Part shown: positions 56,892-64,000 of the stretch, piece after piece
How the letters are laid out: every line of letters starts with the position of its first letter
How positions within the stretch are numbered: the stretch's first letter is position 1
Assembly (NCBI RefSeq): GCF_012273515.2
Contig: NZ_CP050975.2
Location: 186,001 to 250,000 of the forward strand
Length of the DNA stretch: 64,000 nt
Source of the DNA: Streptomyces sp. RPA4-2
GTDB taxonomy: Bacteria; Actinomycetota; Actinomycetes; Streptomycetales; Streptomycetaceae
Direction: 5' to 3'
Position numbers and translations under genes: made by a program
Notes under the pieces: model-generated
What the model was told of the DNA's origin: nothing
Seen by the model: the letters and a program-made list of their open reading frames with translations, nothing else
Database searches by the model: none

Positions 56892-59264
56892 GTGCCGCAC
56901 GGGCAGGGCGGTGAGCCCGGGCAGGGTGTCCGCGCACACGAACTGGCCCTTCTGATGGAGGAGTTGGATCACGCGCGCGCGGCGTCCGGGTTCGTGCGGC
57001 TGAGCGGCGAACCGTGGGTCGGCAAGACCCGGCTGGCGCTCCGTCTGGCCCGGGCCGCGGCACACCGGGAGTGGGCCGTGGCGTGCGGCCGGGCCGCCCG
57101 GGACGGGACCGGCCGCCCCTTCCACGCCCTGGTGGACGCGCTCGACGACCAGCTCGCCTCGGCGGATCCCGCCGCCCTGGAACGGCTGGGGCCGGCCCGC
57201 CTGCGCGTGCTGGCCCAGGTCTTCCCCGCCCTGGGCGGCACCTTCACGGGAAGCCCGCGCGACGTCGACGTCCACGCGGTCGCCCGGGCGGTTCGTGCCG
57301 TGCTGGAGCAACTGGCGGGCCGGCGCGGGCTCCTGCTGGTGCTGGACGACGCGCACCGCGCGGGGCGGGAGGTGGCCGAGTTCGCCGAACACCTGCTGCG
57401 CCGCCCGCCGGACGCCCCCGTGCTCACGGTGCTCGTCCACCGCGGCAGCGGGCAGGGCGCCGGCCGGCTGGCCTCGCTCGCCCACCCGGACGGCGCCGTA
57501 CGCCACATCCCGCTGCGGCCGCTGCCGCGCGCGGCGGCCGCCGCGCTGCTGCCCGCCGGGCTCGCCCCGCTGCACCGGGAGCTGATCCTGCGGGACGCGG
57601 CCGGGGTGCCGGGGCTGCTGCGGGCACTGTCCGACGGCGAGCCGCCCGATACCGGGGGTGTCCCCCACAGCAGCCTCGAACTGGCCTGCGGCCCCTCCCC
57701 GTTGGCACCGTCCGTCCAGGCGCTGGATCTGGGCGCGCTGTCCCCGCTCGCCCGGCGCGCCGCAGCCTCGGCCGCCGCTACGGGTGACCCCTTCACCGTG
57801 GAGACGGTGGCGCACACCGCCCCGCTGTCCGTCGCGGAAGCCCTGCGCGCGATGGACGAACTGCACAGCGAGGGCATCGTCGGACCGGACCGCCGGGCGG
57901 GGTGGTTCCGCTTCCGCCGTCCCGCGGCCCGGGCCCTGTTGCACCAGGCCGCGGGGGCCGCGCAGCGGCGTGCGGCCCGGGAGCGGGCGCTCGCCGCGCC
58001 GGCCATGGGCGAGGACACCGGCGCGGCGGTCCCCGCGCTGCTGGAGACCACCGCGCCGCCCACGGCCGCGGAGGCGGACCTCCTGGAGAAGTACGCGCGC
58101 ACCACGGTCTTCACCCAGCCGGCCCGCGCCGAGCGGGCCGCCCGCCGGGCGGCGGAACGTCCCGGCGCCCCGCCCGGCGCGTGGCTGCTGCGGTGCCAGG
58201 CCCTGGTGCTGTGCGGGCGGCCGGCGCAGGCACTGACCGAGTACGCGCGGCGGTGGCCCCGCCAGGAGGCGGGACGGCCCCCCGCCGGCGCCGCGGAGCG
58301 GACCGGGACCGCCGTGTGGACCGAGGCCGCGGTGTGGCGGGCCCGGGCGCTGCGGCTGCTGGGGGCCCGCGCGCAGGCGAGACGTGTGCTGCGGGCGGTG
58401 TCCGCCGAGGACCGTGCCGCCGTCCCGGCGGCGCAGGCCGAACTGGCCGCGCTGCTGCTGGAGTCGGGGCAGCTGGCACGGGCGGCCGCGCTCGGCGCCG
58501 CCCGCCGCGCGGTGCGCTGCGCGCCGCAGAGCGACGTGGCCGCGCACAGCCATGCGCTGGCGCTGCTCGCCGCCGCGCACGCGGCGCGGGGGGCGGCCGA
58601 GGCGGCCCGGGAGGCGGCCGGGGAGGCCGGACCGCTGCTGTCCGGGCTCGGCCGGGAGGGGGCGGCGCCGGTCGTGGAGGCGTGGCGCTGGCTGGGCGAG
58701 GCCGTGGCGGACGGCGACGGCCGACGGGCCCGGCGGTGTTTCCAGCTCGGTTTCGACCTCGCCCTGCACCACGGGCAGGGGCATTTACTCGGCTCCTTCG
58801 CGCTGGGGCTGGCACGGGCCTGCCTGGATTCCGGGGACCTGACCGCCGCCGCCACTCACGCCCGTTTCGCCGCCACGGAATTCGACCGGCTCACCGCATA
58901 TGATTCGTCAGTCGCCGCACAGGATCTCCTCGAATTCATCGAAGAGGGTCCTTGGCATCATCCGGAGAAATATTTCGGAATTCCGCTCAGTACCCGCGAG
59001 AGAGAAATCGCGATGCTTATAGGCCCGGGTCTCACGAATAAACAGATCGCGGCCCGCATGAACATCAGCGTCAAGACCGTGGAAACCCACCTCGGGCGCA
59101 TATTCAAAAAACTCGGGGTGAAATCACGGGCGCAGGTCGTCTTCCTCCTCTCTTTTCCGGTGTCCGAATTCCCGGCCCCCGGGGAGGAATGCGGGCCCAC
59201 TCCGCGGAGGCCGGCCACCGTCCGTTCACCCTCACCCGGAGGGCACCCGCCCGGCTCCGGGTGA
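56892..59264 (+). CDS. LAL-family (ATPase-LuxR) pathway-specific regulator
   Basis: Large ATP-binding LuxR-family activator, the usual pathway switch in macrolide clusters. Walker A GEPWVGKT at residues 39-46, Walker B LLLVLDD near 150, and a C-terminal LuxR HTH at about 699-760 (LSTREREIAML, LTNKQIAARMNISVKTVETH, IFKKLGVKSRAQVV). GTG at 56892 follows GGGAGG by five bases. 790 residues, slightly short for LAL proteins. Residue 632 is a TTA leucine codon (58785-58787), so expression should need the bldA tRNA. From about 58865 the codon use becomes clearly less GC-rich (AAA, ATA, TAT) through the HTH, as if that end had a different history. A palindrome lies upstream, and an 18-bp inverted repeat overlaps the stop. 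Confidence 0.9.
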   Translation: MPHGQGGEPGQGVRAHELALLMEELDHARAASGFVRLSGEPWVGKTRLALRLARAAAHREWAVACGRAARDGTGRPFHALVDALDDQLASADPAALERLGPARLRVLAQVFPALGGTFTGSPRDVDVHAVARAVRAVLEQLAGRRGLLLVLDDAHRAGREVAEFAEHLLRRPPDAPVLTVLVHRGSGQGAGRLASLAHPDGAVRHIPLRPLPRAAAAALLPAGLAPLHRELILRDAAGVPGLLRALSDGEPPDTGGVPHSSLELACGPSPLAPSVQALDLGALSPLARRAAASAAATGDPFTVETVAHTAPLSVAEALRAMDELHSEGIVGPDRRAGWFRFRRPAARALLHQAAGAAQRRAARERALAAPAMGEDTGAAVPALLETTAPPTAAEADLLEKYARTTVFTQPARAERAARRAAERPGAPPGAWLLRCQALVLCGRPAQALTEYARRWPRQEAGRPPAGAAERTGTAVWTEAAVWRARALRLLGARAQARRVLRAVSAEDRAAVPAAQAELAALLLESGQLARAAALGAARRAVRCAPQSDVAAHSHALALLAAAHAARGAAEAAREAAGEAGPLLSGLGREGAAPVVEAWRWLGEAVADGDGRRARRCFQLGFDLALHHGQGHLLGSFALGLARACLDSGDLTAAATHARFAATEFDRLTAYDSSVAAQDLLEFIEEGPWHHPEKYFGIPLSTREREIAMLIGPGLTNKQIAARMNISVKTVETHLGRIFKKLGVKSRAQVVFLLSFPVSEFPAPGEECGPTPRRPATVRSPSPGGHPPGSG

Positions 59265-59276
59265 ACGGACGGTGGC
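59214..59276. terminator. 18-bp perfect inverted repeat overlapping the LAL stop codon
   Basis: Arms 59214-59231 and 59259-59276 pair perfectly around a 27-nt loop; the stop TGA (59262-59264) is in the right arm. There is no U-run, as is usual for streptomycete terminators. It could also block transcription from the other side. Confidence 0.65.
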
Positions 59277-59361
59277 ACGGGGGTCCGCCCGCGGAGGCGG
59301 TTCTGCCGGTGGCCGGTGCCCCCGGCAAAACCGCGGACAAACGGACCCGGTACGCCCGCTA

Positions 59362-59391
59362 CGGGCACCTTTGCGGCCACAAAGGTGCCCG
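59362..59391. terminator. 12-bp stem-loop
   Basis: CGGGCACCTTTG (59362-59373) and CAAAGGTGCCCG (59380-59391) pair around a 6-nt loop. It lies 98 bp after the LAL stop; probably a second terminator. Confidence 0.5.
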
Positions 59392-60099
59392 CCGACCCGG
59401 CTCCAGGACGCCGCCGCCAAGGACAACGCGCAGGTCCGGACCGGCGCCGGAGGATCGGGCGGGCCGGTGACGGGCGGGAGCGGGTCCGGGAGGATCCCGC
59501 CGGCCGCGCCGATGACGGCCGTATCGGGAACACGGGACCACCTTGCCCGCACACCGCCGCCACAGACCGACCGACCGCCCGGTACGCACCTCTCCACCAG
59601 GCCCGCAGGCCGCCGCCATGCACAGGAGCGGGCGCCTCGTCCAGAGCCTTACGGGCAGAGTGTCGGGCAGCGTCCGGCGGCGGCCCGCGGGGCCCGGCCG
59701 CCGGGCCCCGCGGGTCGCCGGCCGGGCGTGTCGGGCCCCGGGATCCGGCCAGGCCGCCGGGGCCCGGCCGGCTCCCGCGCCGGGCGGTTCCCGGCGGGCG
59801 CCCCGCGGGCGCCGTCCGGGCCACCGAACAGGCCTTACGTCGTCCAGGGCCGCATGCCCCGAGTCGCGCACGTCATGTGTGACAGCCGGAATTCGCCGAG
59901 GTGTCCAACAGTCCCCGGGCCGTCCGGCGGGAGCGGGGCCGGGGCCGCGCCGCACGCCGGAGCGAGCCTCGTCGCGGCGCGTACCGGCACGTCACCGGGC
60001 CCGCCCCCGCGGCGGGGCCGAGAGGCCTCGGCACGGCCCACCGCGGGCCGCGGCGTGCGCTCCCGGGGGCCGGCTCGACGGGCCGGCTGGTCGGGGCCG

Positions 60100-60152
60100 G
60101 CCCGTCGGGGTGAAACATGAGCAAAGCCCGCTTTACGGACATGCCGACGGGC
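60100..60152. terminator. Stem-loop downstream of the small peptide gene
   Basis: GCCCGTCGG (60100-60108) pairs with CCGACGGGC (60144-60152). The loop holds a smaller AAAGC/GCTTT hairpin. It lies 42 bp beyond the stop of the minus-strand peptide gene, so probably its terminator. Confidence 0.4.
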
Positions 60153-60193
60153 GGTCCGGGAAGCACCGGCCCGCCCGCGTCACAGCTGATCCA

Positions 60194-60373
60194 TCAGCCC
60201 CACTGGTCGTCCCCGAGCGGCGCGGCGTGCACGGAATGCGCCGGGAAGGGCGACGAGACGGCCACCTGGCCGTGCGCAATGGCGGGAACCGTAATGTTGG
60301 CCCCGAGCGCGCCGATGAATCCGGCGGTGGCCAGAAGTCCGGCGGTCGTGATTCGCAGTACAAGCTTGCTCAT
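60194..60373 (-). CDS. Small exported-looking peptide (59 aa), unknown
   Basis: ATG at 60373 is preceded by GTGGGGGTAGCT, a strong ribosome site. The sequence starts MSKLVLRITTAGLLATAGF: two positive charges and then a hydrophobic stretch to about residue 33, with Ala-rich possible cleavage near residues 31-34 (PAIAHG), leaving a tail of about 25 residues ending PLGDDQWG. It is divergent from the regulator at 60505, sharing a 131-bp promoter region. I do not recognise a family. The arrangement, small secreted peptide beside a dedicated regulator, suggests a signalling peptide, but nothing proves it; a small cell-envelope peptide is the alternative. Confidence 0.6.
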   Translation of the reverse strand: MSKLVLRITTAGLLATAGFIGALGANITVPAIAHGQVAVSSPFPAHSVHAAPLGDDQWG

Positions 60374-60504
60374 AGCTACCCCCACGTTCGACAGTTGGCC
60401 TTGCAGCAGCAAGACTCGCCGACCGGGGTTCTCCGCCCAACCCATTCCTGATGTCGTAAAGTTGCCTGACAAGAAGTTCCGTCGCGCGGGAATGCGAGCC
60501 TCCA
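60374..60504. promoter_or_regulatory. Divergent promoter region, peptide / regulator
   Basis: 131 bp less GC-rich than its surroundings. Towards the peptide gene a TTGTCA (complement of about 60460-60470) could be a -35 element; a clear -10 was not found. Confidence 0.4.
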
Positions 60505-61524
60505 GTGCCTGAAAGCTCTCTCCCTGCAGGCGCTTTCGCCATGCTGGATGACGCAGAAGCGAAGGCGTACCGCAATGCGGTCCTGCTGGGCCGCTTTGTC
60601 CGCGAGGAGATGGCGACCGCCCTCGGCGTCTCCCTGGAAAAGGTGGCACAAGTCGAGGAGCGTCTGACGGCGCTCAGCCTGCTGCGTCCGCTGCCCGGCG
60701 AACCGGAACTGCTGGTGCCGGTGAGCCCCGACACGGCGGTGGCCGACCTCGTGGGACCGGCCGAGGGCCGCATACGGGACCTGCAGCGGGAGGTCACCGA
60801 GATCCGTGACCAGATGGGCGCGCTGCGCGCGACGTACTTCGAGAGCCGCCAGCAGCGCAACCAGGCCGAGGCCTTCGACGTGATCAGCGACATCAACGCG
60901 CTGCAGGCCGTGCTGGACGAGCAGGGCGAGCGCTGCCGCACCGAGATGCTCAGCGCCCAGCCCGGCGGTGCCCGCCCCTCCAGCCTCCTGGCCAACGCCC
61001 GGCCCAGGACCCTGGAGCGGCTCAGACGCGGGGTGCAGATACGCCACCTCTACCAGCACACCGCGCGCAGCGACCTCGCCACCGCCTCCTACGTGCGGGC
61101 GATCACCGAGCACGGGGCCGAGGTGCGCACCACCGACGAGCTGATCGACCGGATCGTCATCTACGACCGGGAGGTGGCCTTCCTTCCCGAGCAGCACGTG
61201 GGCGGCCGGGCGCCCGGCGCGGTGGTGGTGCGCGAGCCGACCCTGGTGGCCTTCATCTGCCGGGTCTACGAGCATCTGTGGTCCGGGGCCACCCAGTTCG
61301 TCCCCGGGGCCGAGGACGGCAGCGAGATCACCGACGACCTGAAGCGGTCGATCATCAGGCTCATGGCGCAGGGCTACAAGGACGAGCTCGTGGCCCGCCG
61401 GCTGGGCATGTCGGTGCGCACCTGCCGCCGGTACATCTCCCAGATCATGCTGAGTGTCGACGCCAACAGCCGTTTCCAGGCCGGGGTGCACATCGCGCTG
61501 ACGGGGCTGCCGGACCTCCAGTGA
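60505..61524 (+). CDS. TrmB-like / LuxR-type transcriptional regulator
   Basis: About 339 residues. The N-terminus (ALGVSLEKVAQVEERLTALSLL) looks like a winged-helix segment, followed by a coiled-coil stretch (about residues 90-120, rich in Arg, Glu and Gln), a middle domain of the kind seen in solo LuxR regulators with a phospholipase-D-like fold, and a C-terminal HTH: IIRLMAQGYKDELVARRLGMSVRTCRRYISQIM. I use GTG 60505; ATG 60541 would remove 12 residues and neither has a clear ribosome site. Divergent from the 59-residue peptide gene, which may be its target or signal. 127 bp ahead of the AfsA-like gene, possibly co-transcribed with it. Confidence 0.75.
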   Translation: MPESSLPAGAFAMLDDAEAKAYRNAVLLGRFVREEMATALGVSLEKVAQVEERLTALSLLRPLPGEPELLVPVSPDTAVADLVGPAEGRIRDLQREVTEIRDQMGALRATYFESRQQRNQAEAFDVISDINALQAVLDEQGERCRTEMLSAQPGGARPSSLLANARPRTLERLRRGVQIRHLYQHTARSDLATASYVRAITEHGAEVRTTDELIDRIVIYDREVAFLPEQHVGGRAPGAVVVREPTLVAFICRVYEHLWSGATQFVPGAEDGSEITDDLKRSIIRLMAQGYKDELVARRLGMSVRTCRRYISQIMLSVDANSRFQAGVHIALTGLPDLQ

Positions 61525-61651
61525 ACCGGTCCGGCACTGCATGCCAGGCCACAACCTGTCACCGGACGCAAGTGGCCTTCCTGCCCCGCGCCCCGGCAGG
61601 CTGGTACGACCAGTCACATCGAGCCAGGACACCGCCGAGGAGAGTGAGGCG

Positions 61652-62644
61652 TTGGAGACTTCCCGGTCCGCGCCGCCGGGGTACGGACACGGCAGCCGCC
61701 ATCTGGTGCACCGGCCGCAGTGCTTCGGCCCCCAGACGCCCGACAGCCCCGACGACCGGTCCCAGGAGTTCGTCCTGACCGGTGAACTTCCCACCTCTCA
61801 CCCGCTGTTCAACGACGGGCACGACCGTTTCCACGATCTGCAGGCGGCCATGGCGATGGTCCGCCAGGTCAGCGGGGGTATCGGTCAGGCCCACTTCGGG
61901 GTCGCGGCGGACCGGGTGCCGATCTTCTACCGGTTCGGCCTGGAGATGGGCGAGGTCAGTGCCTGGCGCCGTCATTCCGGCCCCGGCACGCTGACGACGA
62001 CCATGCGGGTGCGGCCCGACAAGGTGATCTCCGGAGTCCCGCGGGCCCTGGAGTTCGACGCGCGCCTGGAGATCGACGGGGTCGCGGCGGGCACCGGTTC
62101 GGCCAATCTGCTCTTCCTCGCCCCGATGGCGCACCGCAGCCACCGTGAGCACTCCCGTCACACCGTCCTCGCGACGGCCGGGCAGCAGCATCCCGGTCAC
62201 GAGGACACCATCGACACGTCGCCGGGCCCCGCTCCCGCGGACGTGGGGCGCGCCAGCGCCGCCAACGTCCTGCTGCGGTCCCCGGTGACGATCAACGGTC
62301 AGCGGCTGTCCGCGGCGGTGCTCGCGCCGCACACCTGGCGGGCCGGCGCGGCCCGGCCGGACCAGGTGCCCTCGTCCGCGCTGCTGCTCGAAGTGCTGCG
62401 GCAGACGGCGCTGTTGACCGCCCACCGGCTCCATGGCCTGGATCCGCGGCACTGTGCGCCCGTGGCCATGCACACGCACTTCCGGGGCCACGCGGAGCCC
62501 GATCTGCCGCTGCGGTGTGTCGCCGTGGCGCAGTCGGCCGGGCAGGACGCGCTGGGGCGGCCGCTGGTCGCGATGACGCTCGCCCTGACCCAGGCGGGGA
62601 GGGCGGTGACGGAGGCGGCGGTGTCAGTCGTCGAGGATCTGTGA
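61652..62644 (+). CDS. AfsA-like gamma-butyrolactone synthase homologue
   Basis: AfsA-family proteins condense a beta-ketoacyl-ACP with dihydroxyacetone phosphate to start butyrolactone signal synthesis. Two hot-dog repeats are visible: FVLTGELPTSHPLFNDG with AMVRQVSGGIGQAHFGV, and GRASAANVLLRSPVTING with SALLLEVLRQTALLTAHR. I place the start at TTG 61652, eight bases after GAGGAGAG; the frame is open further upstream to 61541 but that part has no family similarity. No receptor gene is adjacent, unlike most AfsA loci. The 3' end overlaps the convergent PPTase by 21 bp. A specific role in this cluster's onset is likely but unproven. Confidence 0.75.
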   Translation: METSRSAPPGYGHGSRHLVHRPQCFGPQTPDSPDDRSQEFVLTGELPTSHPLFNDGHDRFHDLQAAMAMVRQVSGGIGQAHFGVAADRVPIFYRFGLEMGEVSAWRRHSGPGTLTTTMRVRPDKVISGVPRALEFDARLEIDGVAAGTGSANLLFLAPMAHRSHREHSRHTVLATAGQQHPGHEDTIDTSPGPAPADVGRASAANVLLRSPVTINGQRLSAAVLAPHTWRAGAARPDQVPSSALLLEVLRQTALLTAHRLHGLDPRHCAPVAMHTHFRGHAEPDLPLRCVAVAQSAGQDALGRPLVAMTLALTQAGRAVTEAAVSVVEDL

Positions 62645-63484
62645 CCAGTCCTCCTGTTCGGCGTCCAGCGCCTCCTGGATGGCCGCGACGGCCTCGGCGT
62701 CGAGCATCGTGGTGATCTCCGTGTCCAGGGTGCGGCCCATGCCGGCGTCGTAGACCGCGATGCTCACGACGAACTCGGTGCCGCCGCTGTTGAGGACGAG
62801 GGTCCGCAGTGTCCACTCGTCGCCCGCTCCCGGCGTACCGTCGGGCCGGTTCAGCTGGACGGGGCGGCTCTGCGGGCCGAAGCCGAACTCGTTGAAGCGG
62901 AACTGCATGCCCTGGCCGATCGCCTTGCTGTAGGCCTCCTTGAGCGTCCACAGCCGCACCAGGCTCGGATTGCGTTCCGGCTCCGGCAGGCCCGACAGCA
63001 TCCGCTGCTCGTCGGGTGTGCAGATGAGCCGGGCCAGGCCCCGGGCGTAGATGCTGCGGTCGGCGCGTTCCGCGTCCACTCCGATCAGGCCGCTGCTGGT
63101 CAGGCCGACCAGCAGGAGGTCGTCGGTGTGGCTGAGGCTGATGTCGATCTGGTCGCAGCCGCGCAGGTACGGCCGTCCGGTCGGCCCGTAGGCCAGTTCC
63201 AGGTCGATCGCCTCGGCCCGCAGGGCGGCCGCGGCCGCGTGTTTGAGCAGCCGCCGTGAAGCCGCGTACCGGCTCTGGATGTCCGGGTGTCCGATGTCGC
63301 GGTAGCGCGACCAGTCCCGGCCCAGCACGGCGCGCAGAGCGGGACCGTCCGGTGCTCGCGGGCGCCAGTCGGCGAGCCGGCCGTGGACCACCGCCGTGCC
63401 GTAGCGCCGCAGGTCCTCGCGGACCGCGGCCCAGTCGCTGTCCTCCGCTGTCACACCGATCAGGCCCCCGCCTACGGCGTTCAT
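62624..63484 (-). CDS. 4'-phosphopantetheinyl transferase (Sfp type)
   Basis: Attaches phosphopantetheine from CoA to ACP serines, converting the PKS ACPs and the neighbouring free ACP to the holo form. Motifs: DISLSHTDDLLLVGL, LIGVDAERADRS (Mg-binding Asp near residue 135) and WTLKEAYSKAIGQG (near residue 183). 286 residues, the larger Sfp class. ATG at 63484 overlaps the ACP stop by 4 bp (ATGA), so the two are coupled. It is the last gene of a minus-strand operon FkbH-like, ACP, PPTase. Confidence 0.92.
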   Translation of the reverse strand: MNAVGGGLIGVTAEDSDWAAVREDLRRYGTAVVHGRLADWRPRAPDGPALRAVLGRDWSRYRDIGHPDIQSRYAASRRLLKHAAAAALRAEAIDLELAYGPTGRPYLRGCDQIDISLSHTDDLLLVGLTSSGLIGVDAERADRSIYARGLARLICTPDEQRMLSGLPEPERNPSLVRLWTLKEAYSKAIGQGMQFRFNEFGFGPQSRPVQLNRPDGTPGAGDEWTLRTLVLNSGGTEFVVSIAVYDAGMGRTLDTEITTMLDAEAVAAIQEALDAEQEDWSQILDD

Positions 63485-63738
63485 CGGGTGTCCCTCCCTT
63501 CGGTGGTGACCAGTGAGTGGATCTCGCGCACGCTGCGCGCCTTGAGCAGGCGGCCGACCGGGACGCTGCGGCCCGTCTCGCGTTCCAGGAGCATCAGCAG
63601 GCGCAGCAGGTGCACCGAGTCCCAGTCGGGCAGCAGGTCGAAGTCCGCGGCGGCCTGTTCCTCGGTCAGGTCCAGGCCCAGGCCGTCGCGCACCGCTTCG
63701 AGGAAGCCGGCGAGGTCGGCCGTGCTGTCACGACTCAT
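63481..63738 (-). CDS. Free-standing acyl carrier protein
   Basis: 85 residues. LLPDWDSVHLLRLLMLLE contains the phosphopantetheine serine (Ser41). ATG at 63738 has CGAAGGAG upstream and overlaps the end of the FkbH-like gene by 11 bp. Discrete ACPs beside FkbH-like enzymes carry glyceryl units on the way to methoxymalonyl- or hydroxymalonyl-ACP extenders, or to tetronates; the context here fits but does not choose between them. Confidence 0.88.
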   Translation of the reverse strand: MSRDSTADLAGFLEAVRDGLGLDLTEEQAAADFDLLPDWDSVHLLRLLMLLERETGRSVPVGRLLKARSVREIHSLVTTEGRDTR

Positions 63739-64000
63739 CGGCGTCTCCTTCGAAGTCGGCCTCCACGGTCAGGTGACCGGGCGGGGCGGGGATGTCCTTC
63801 AGATCGTGCCGGAAGAGTGTCTCCGGGCTGTCGCCGGGAGTGTCGGGCACGAAGCCGAGTGAGGGGTAGAAGCCGCTCGCCCGGCCGTTGCCACGGGTGG
63901 CGCGGTAGCGGGCGCGGACCGCGGGCAGGCCCAGGTCACGGGCGTGCGCGAGCACCGCGGCGAGGCAGCCGTCCTCGATGCCCCGGGCCAGTACCCGGCA
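63728..64000 (-). CDS. FkbH-like protein, C-terminal fragment (runs off window)
   Basis: Frame open to the right edge. Visible sequence reads CRVLARGIEDGCLAAVLAHA, then RYRATRGNGRASGFYPSLGF, like the C-terminal acyltransferase-like part of FkbH proteins, which load 1,3-bisphosphoglycerate onto an ACP as a glyceryl group. The HAD catalytic part lies outside the window, so this rests on about 90 residues plus the adjacent ACP. A plain GNAT acetyltransferase is the alternative. Confidence 0.65.
   Translation of the reverse strand, partial: CRVLARGIEDGCLAAVLAHARDLGLPAVRARYRATRGNGRASGFYPSLGFVPDTPGDSPETLFRHDLKDIPAPPGHLTVEADFEGDADES

Larger units (their letters stand above)
59277..60193. other. 0.9-kb intergenic region with stem-loops
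   Basis: No gene is supported: open frames here are GC-driven and lack domains or ribosome sites. It holds the hairpin at 59362-59391 and one at 60100-60152. Confidence 0.55.

Noticed and set aside
59272..60120. Possible genes between the LAL regulator and the peptide gene
   Set aside because: Frames are open in several registers only because of GC content; hairpins interrupt the region.

Overview
The window is high-GC actinomycete DNA, most likely Streptomyces. The signs are a giant modular type I polyketide synthase (PKS), a TTA leucine codon in a LAL regulator, an AfsA-like gene and a futalosine-pathway gene. It covers much of a glycosylated reduced-polyketide (macrolide-like) gene cluster and runs off both ends.

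Minus strand, read right to left from 52,085 to 1: three PKS genes. PKS1 (52,085-39,490) holds a KSQ loading module and modules 1-2. PKS2 (39,441-24,326) holds modules 3-5. PKS3 (22,230 to beyond position 1) holds modules 6-9 and the KS-AT-DH-ER part of module 10. N- and C-terminal docking segments support the order PKS1, PKS2, PKS3. By domain content the chain is a propionate starter, four methyl-branched beta-hydroxy units, one unsaturated acetate unit, two beta-hydroxy acetate units, one acetate unit with a DH but no KR, one beta-hydroxy unit loaded by an AT with an unusual YGSH motif, and one acetate unit reduced by at least DH and ER. Between PKS2 and PKS3 lie rmlA (sugar activation) and, overlapping it by 4 bp, a futalosine-hydrolase-like gene.

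Plus strand, 52.4-55.8 kb: NDP-hexose 2,3-dehydratase and 3-ketoreductase, which together 2-deoxygenate a sugar, then a VC0807-type membrane protein. From 56.9 kb comes a large LAL (ATPase-LuxR) regulator containing a TTA codon, ending in an 18-bp inverted repeat. At 60.2-62.6 kb a 59-residue exported-looking peptide is divergent from a TrmB/LuxR-like regulator, followed by an AfsA-like butyrolactone-synthase homologue. At the right edge, on the minus strand, are an FkbH-like fragment, a free ACP and a Sfp-type PPTase. This suggests an unusual ACP-linked C3/C2 unit is made by the cluster.

Likely control: operator-like sites sharing or resembling GGGGAATTCC lie in front of PKS1/dehydratase (52,176), the LAL gene (56,745) and PKS3 (22,332), so the LAL protein may control all three.

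The sequence has reading-frame breaks that matter for anyone using it. The 8-mer GCTTAAGC occurs at three of them (11,952; 22,885; 50,701), and reading GCCGGC instead restores the frame each time. Two more breaks are each explained by one missing C in a C-run (about 24,589-24,605 and 22,864-22,868). No tRNA, rRNA, CRISPR or transposase was seen.
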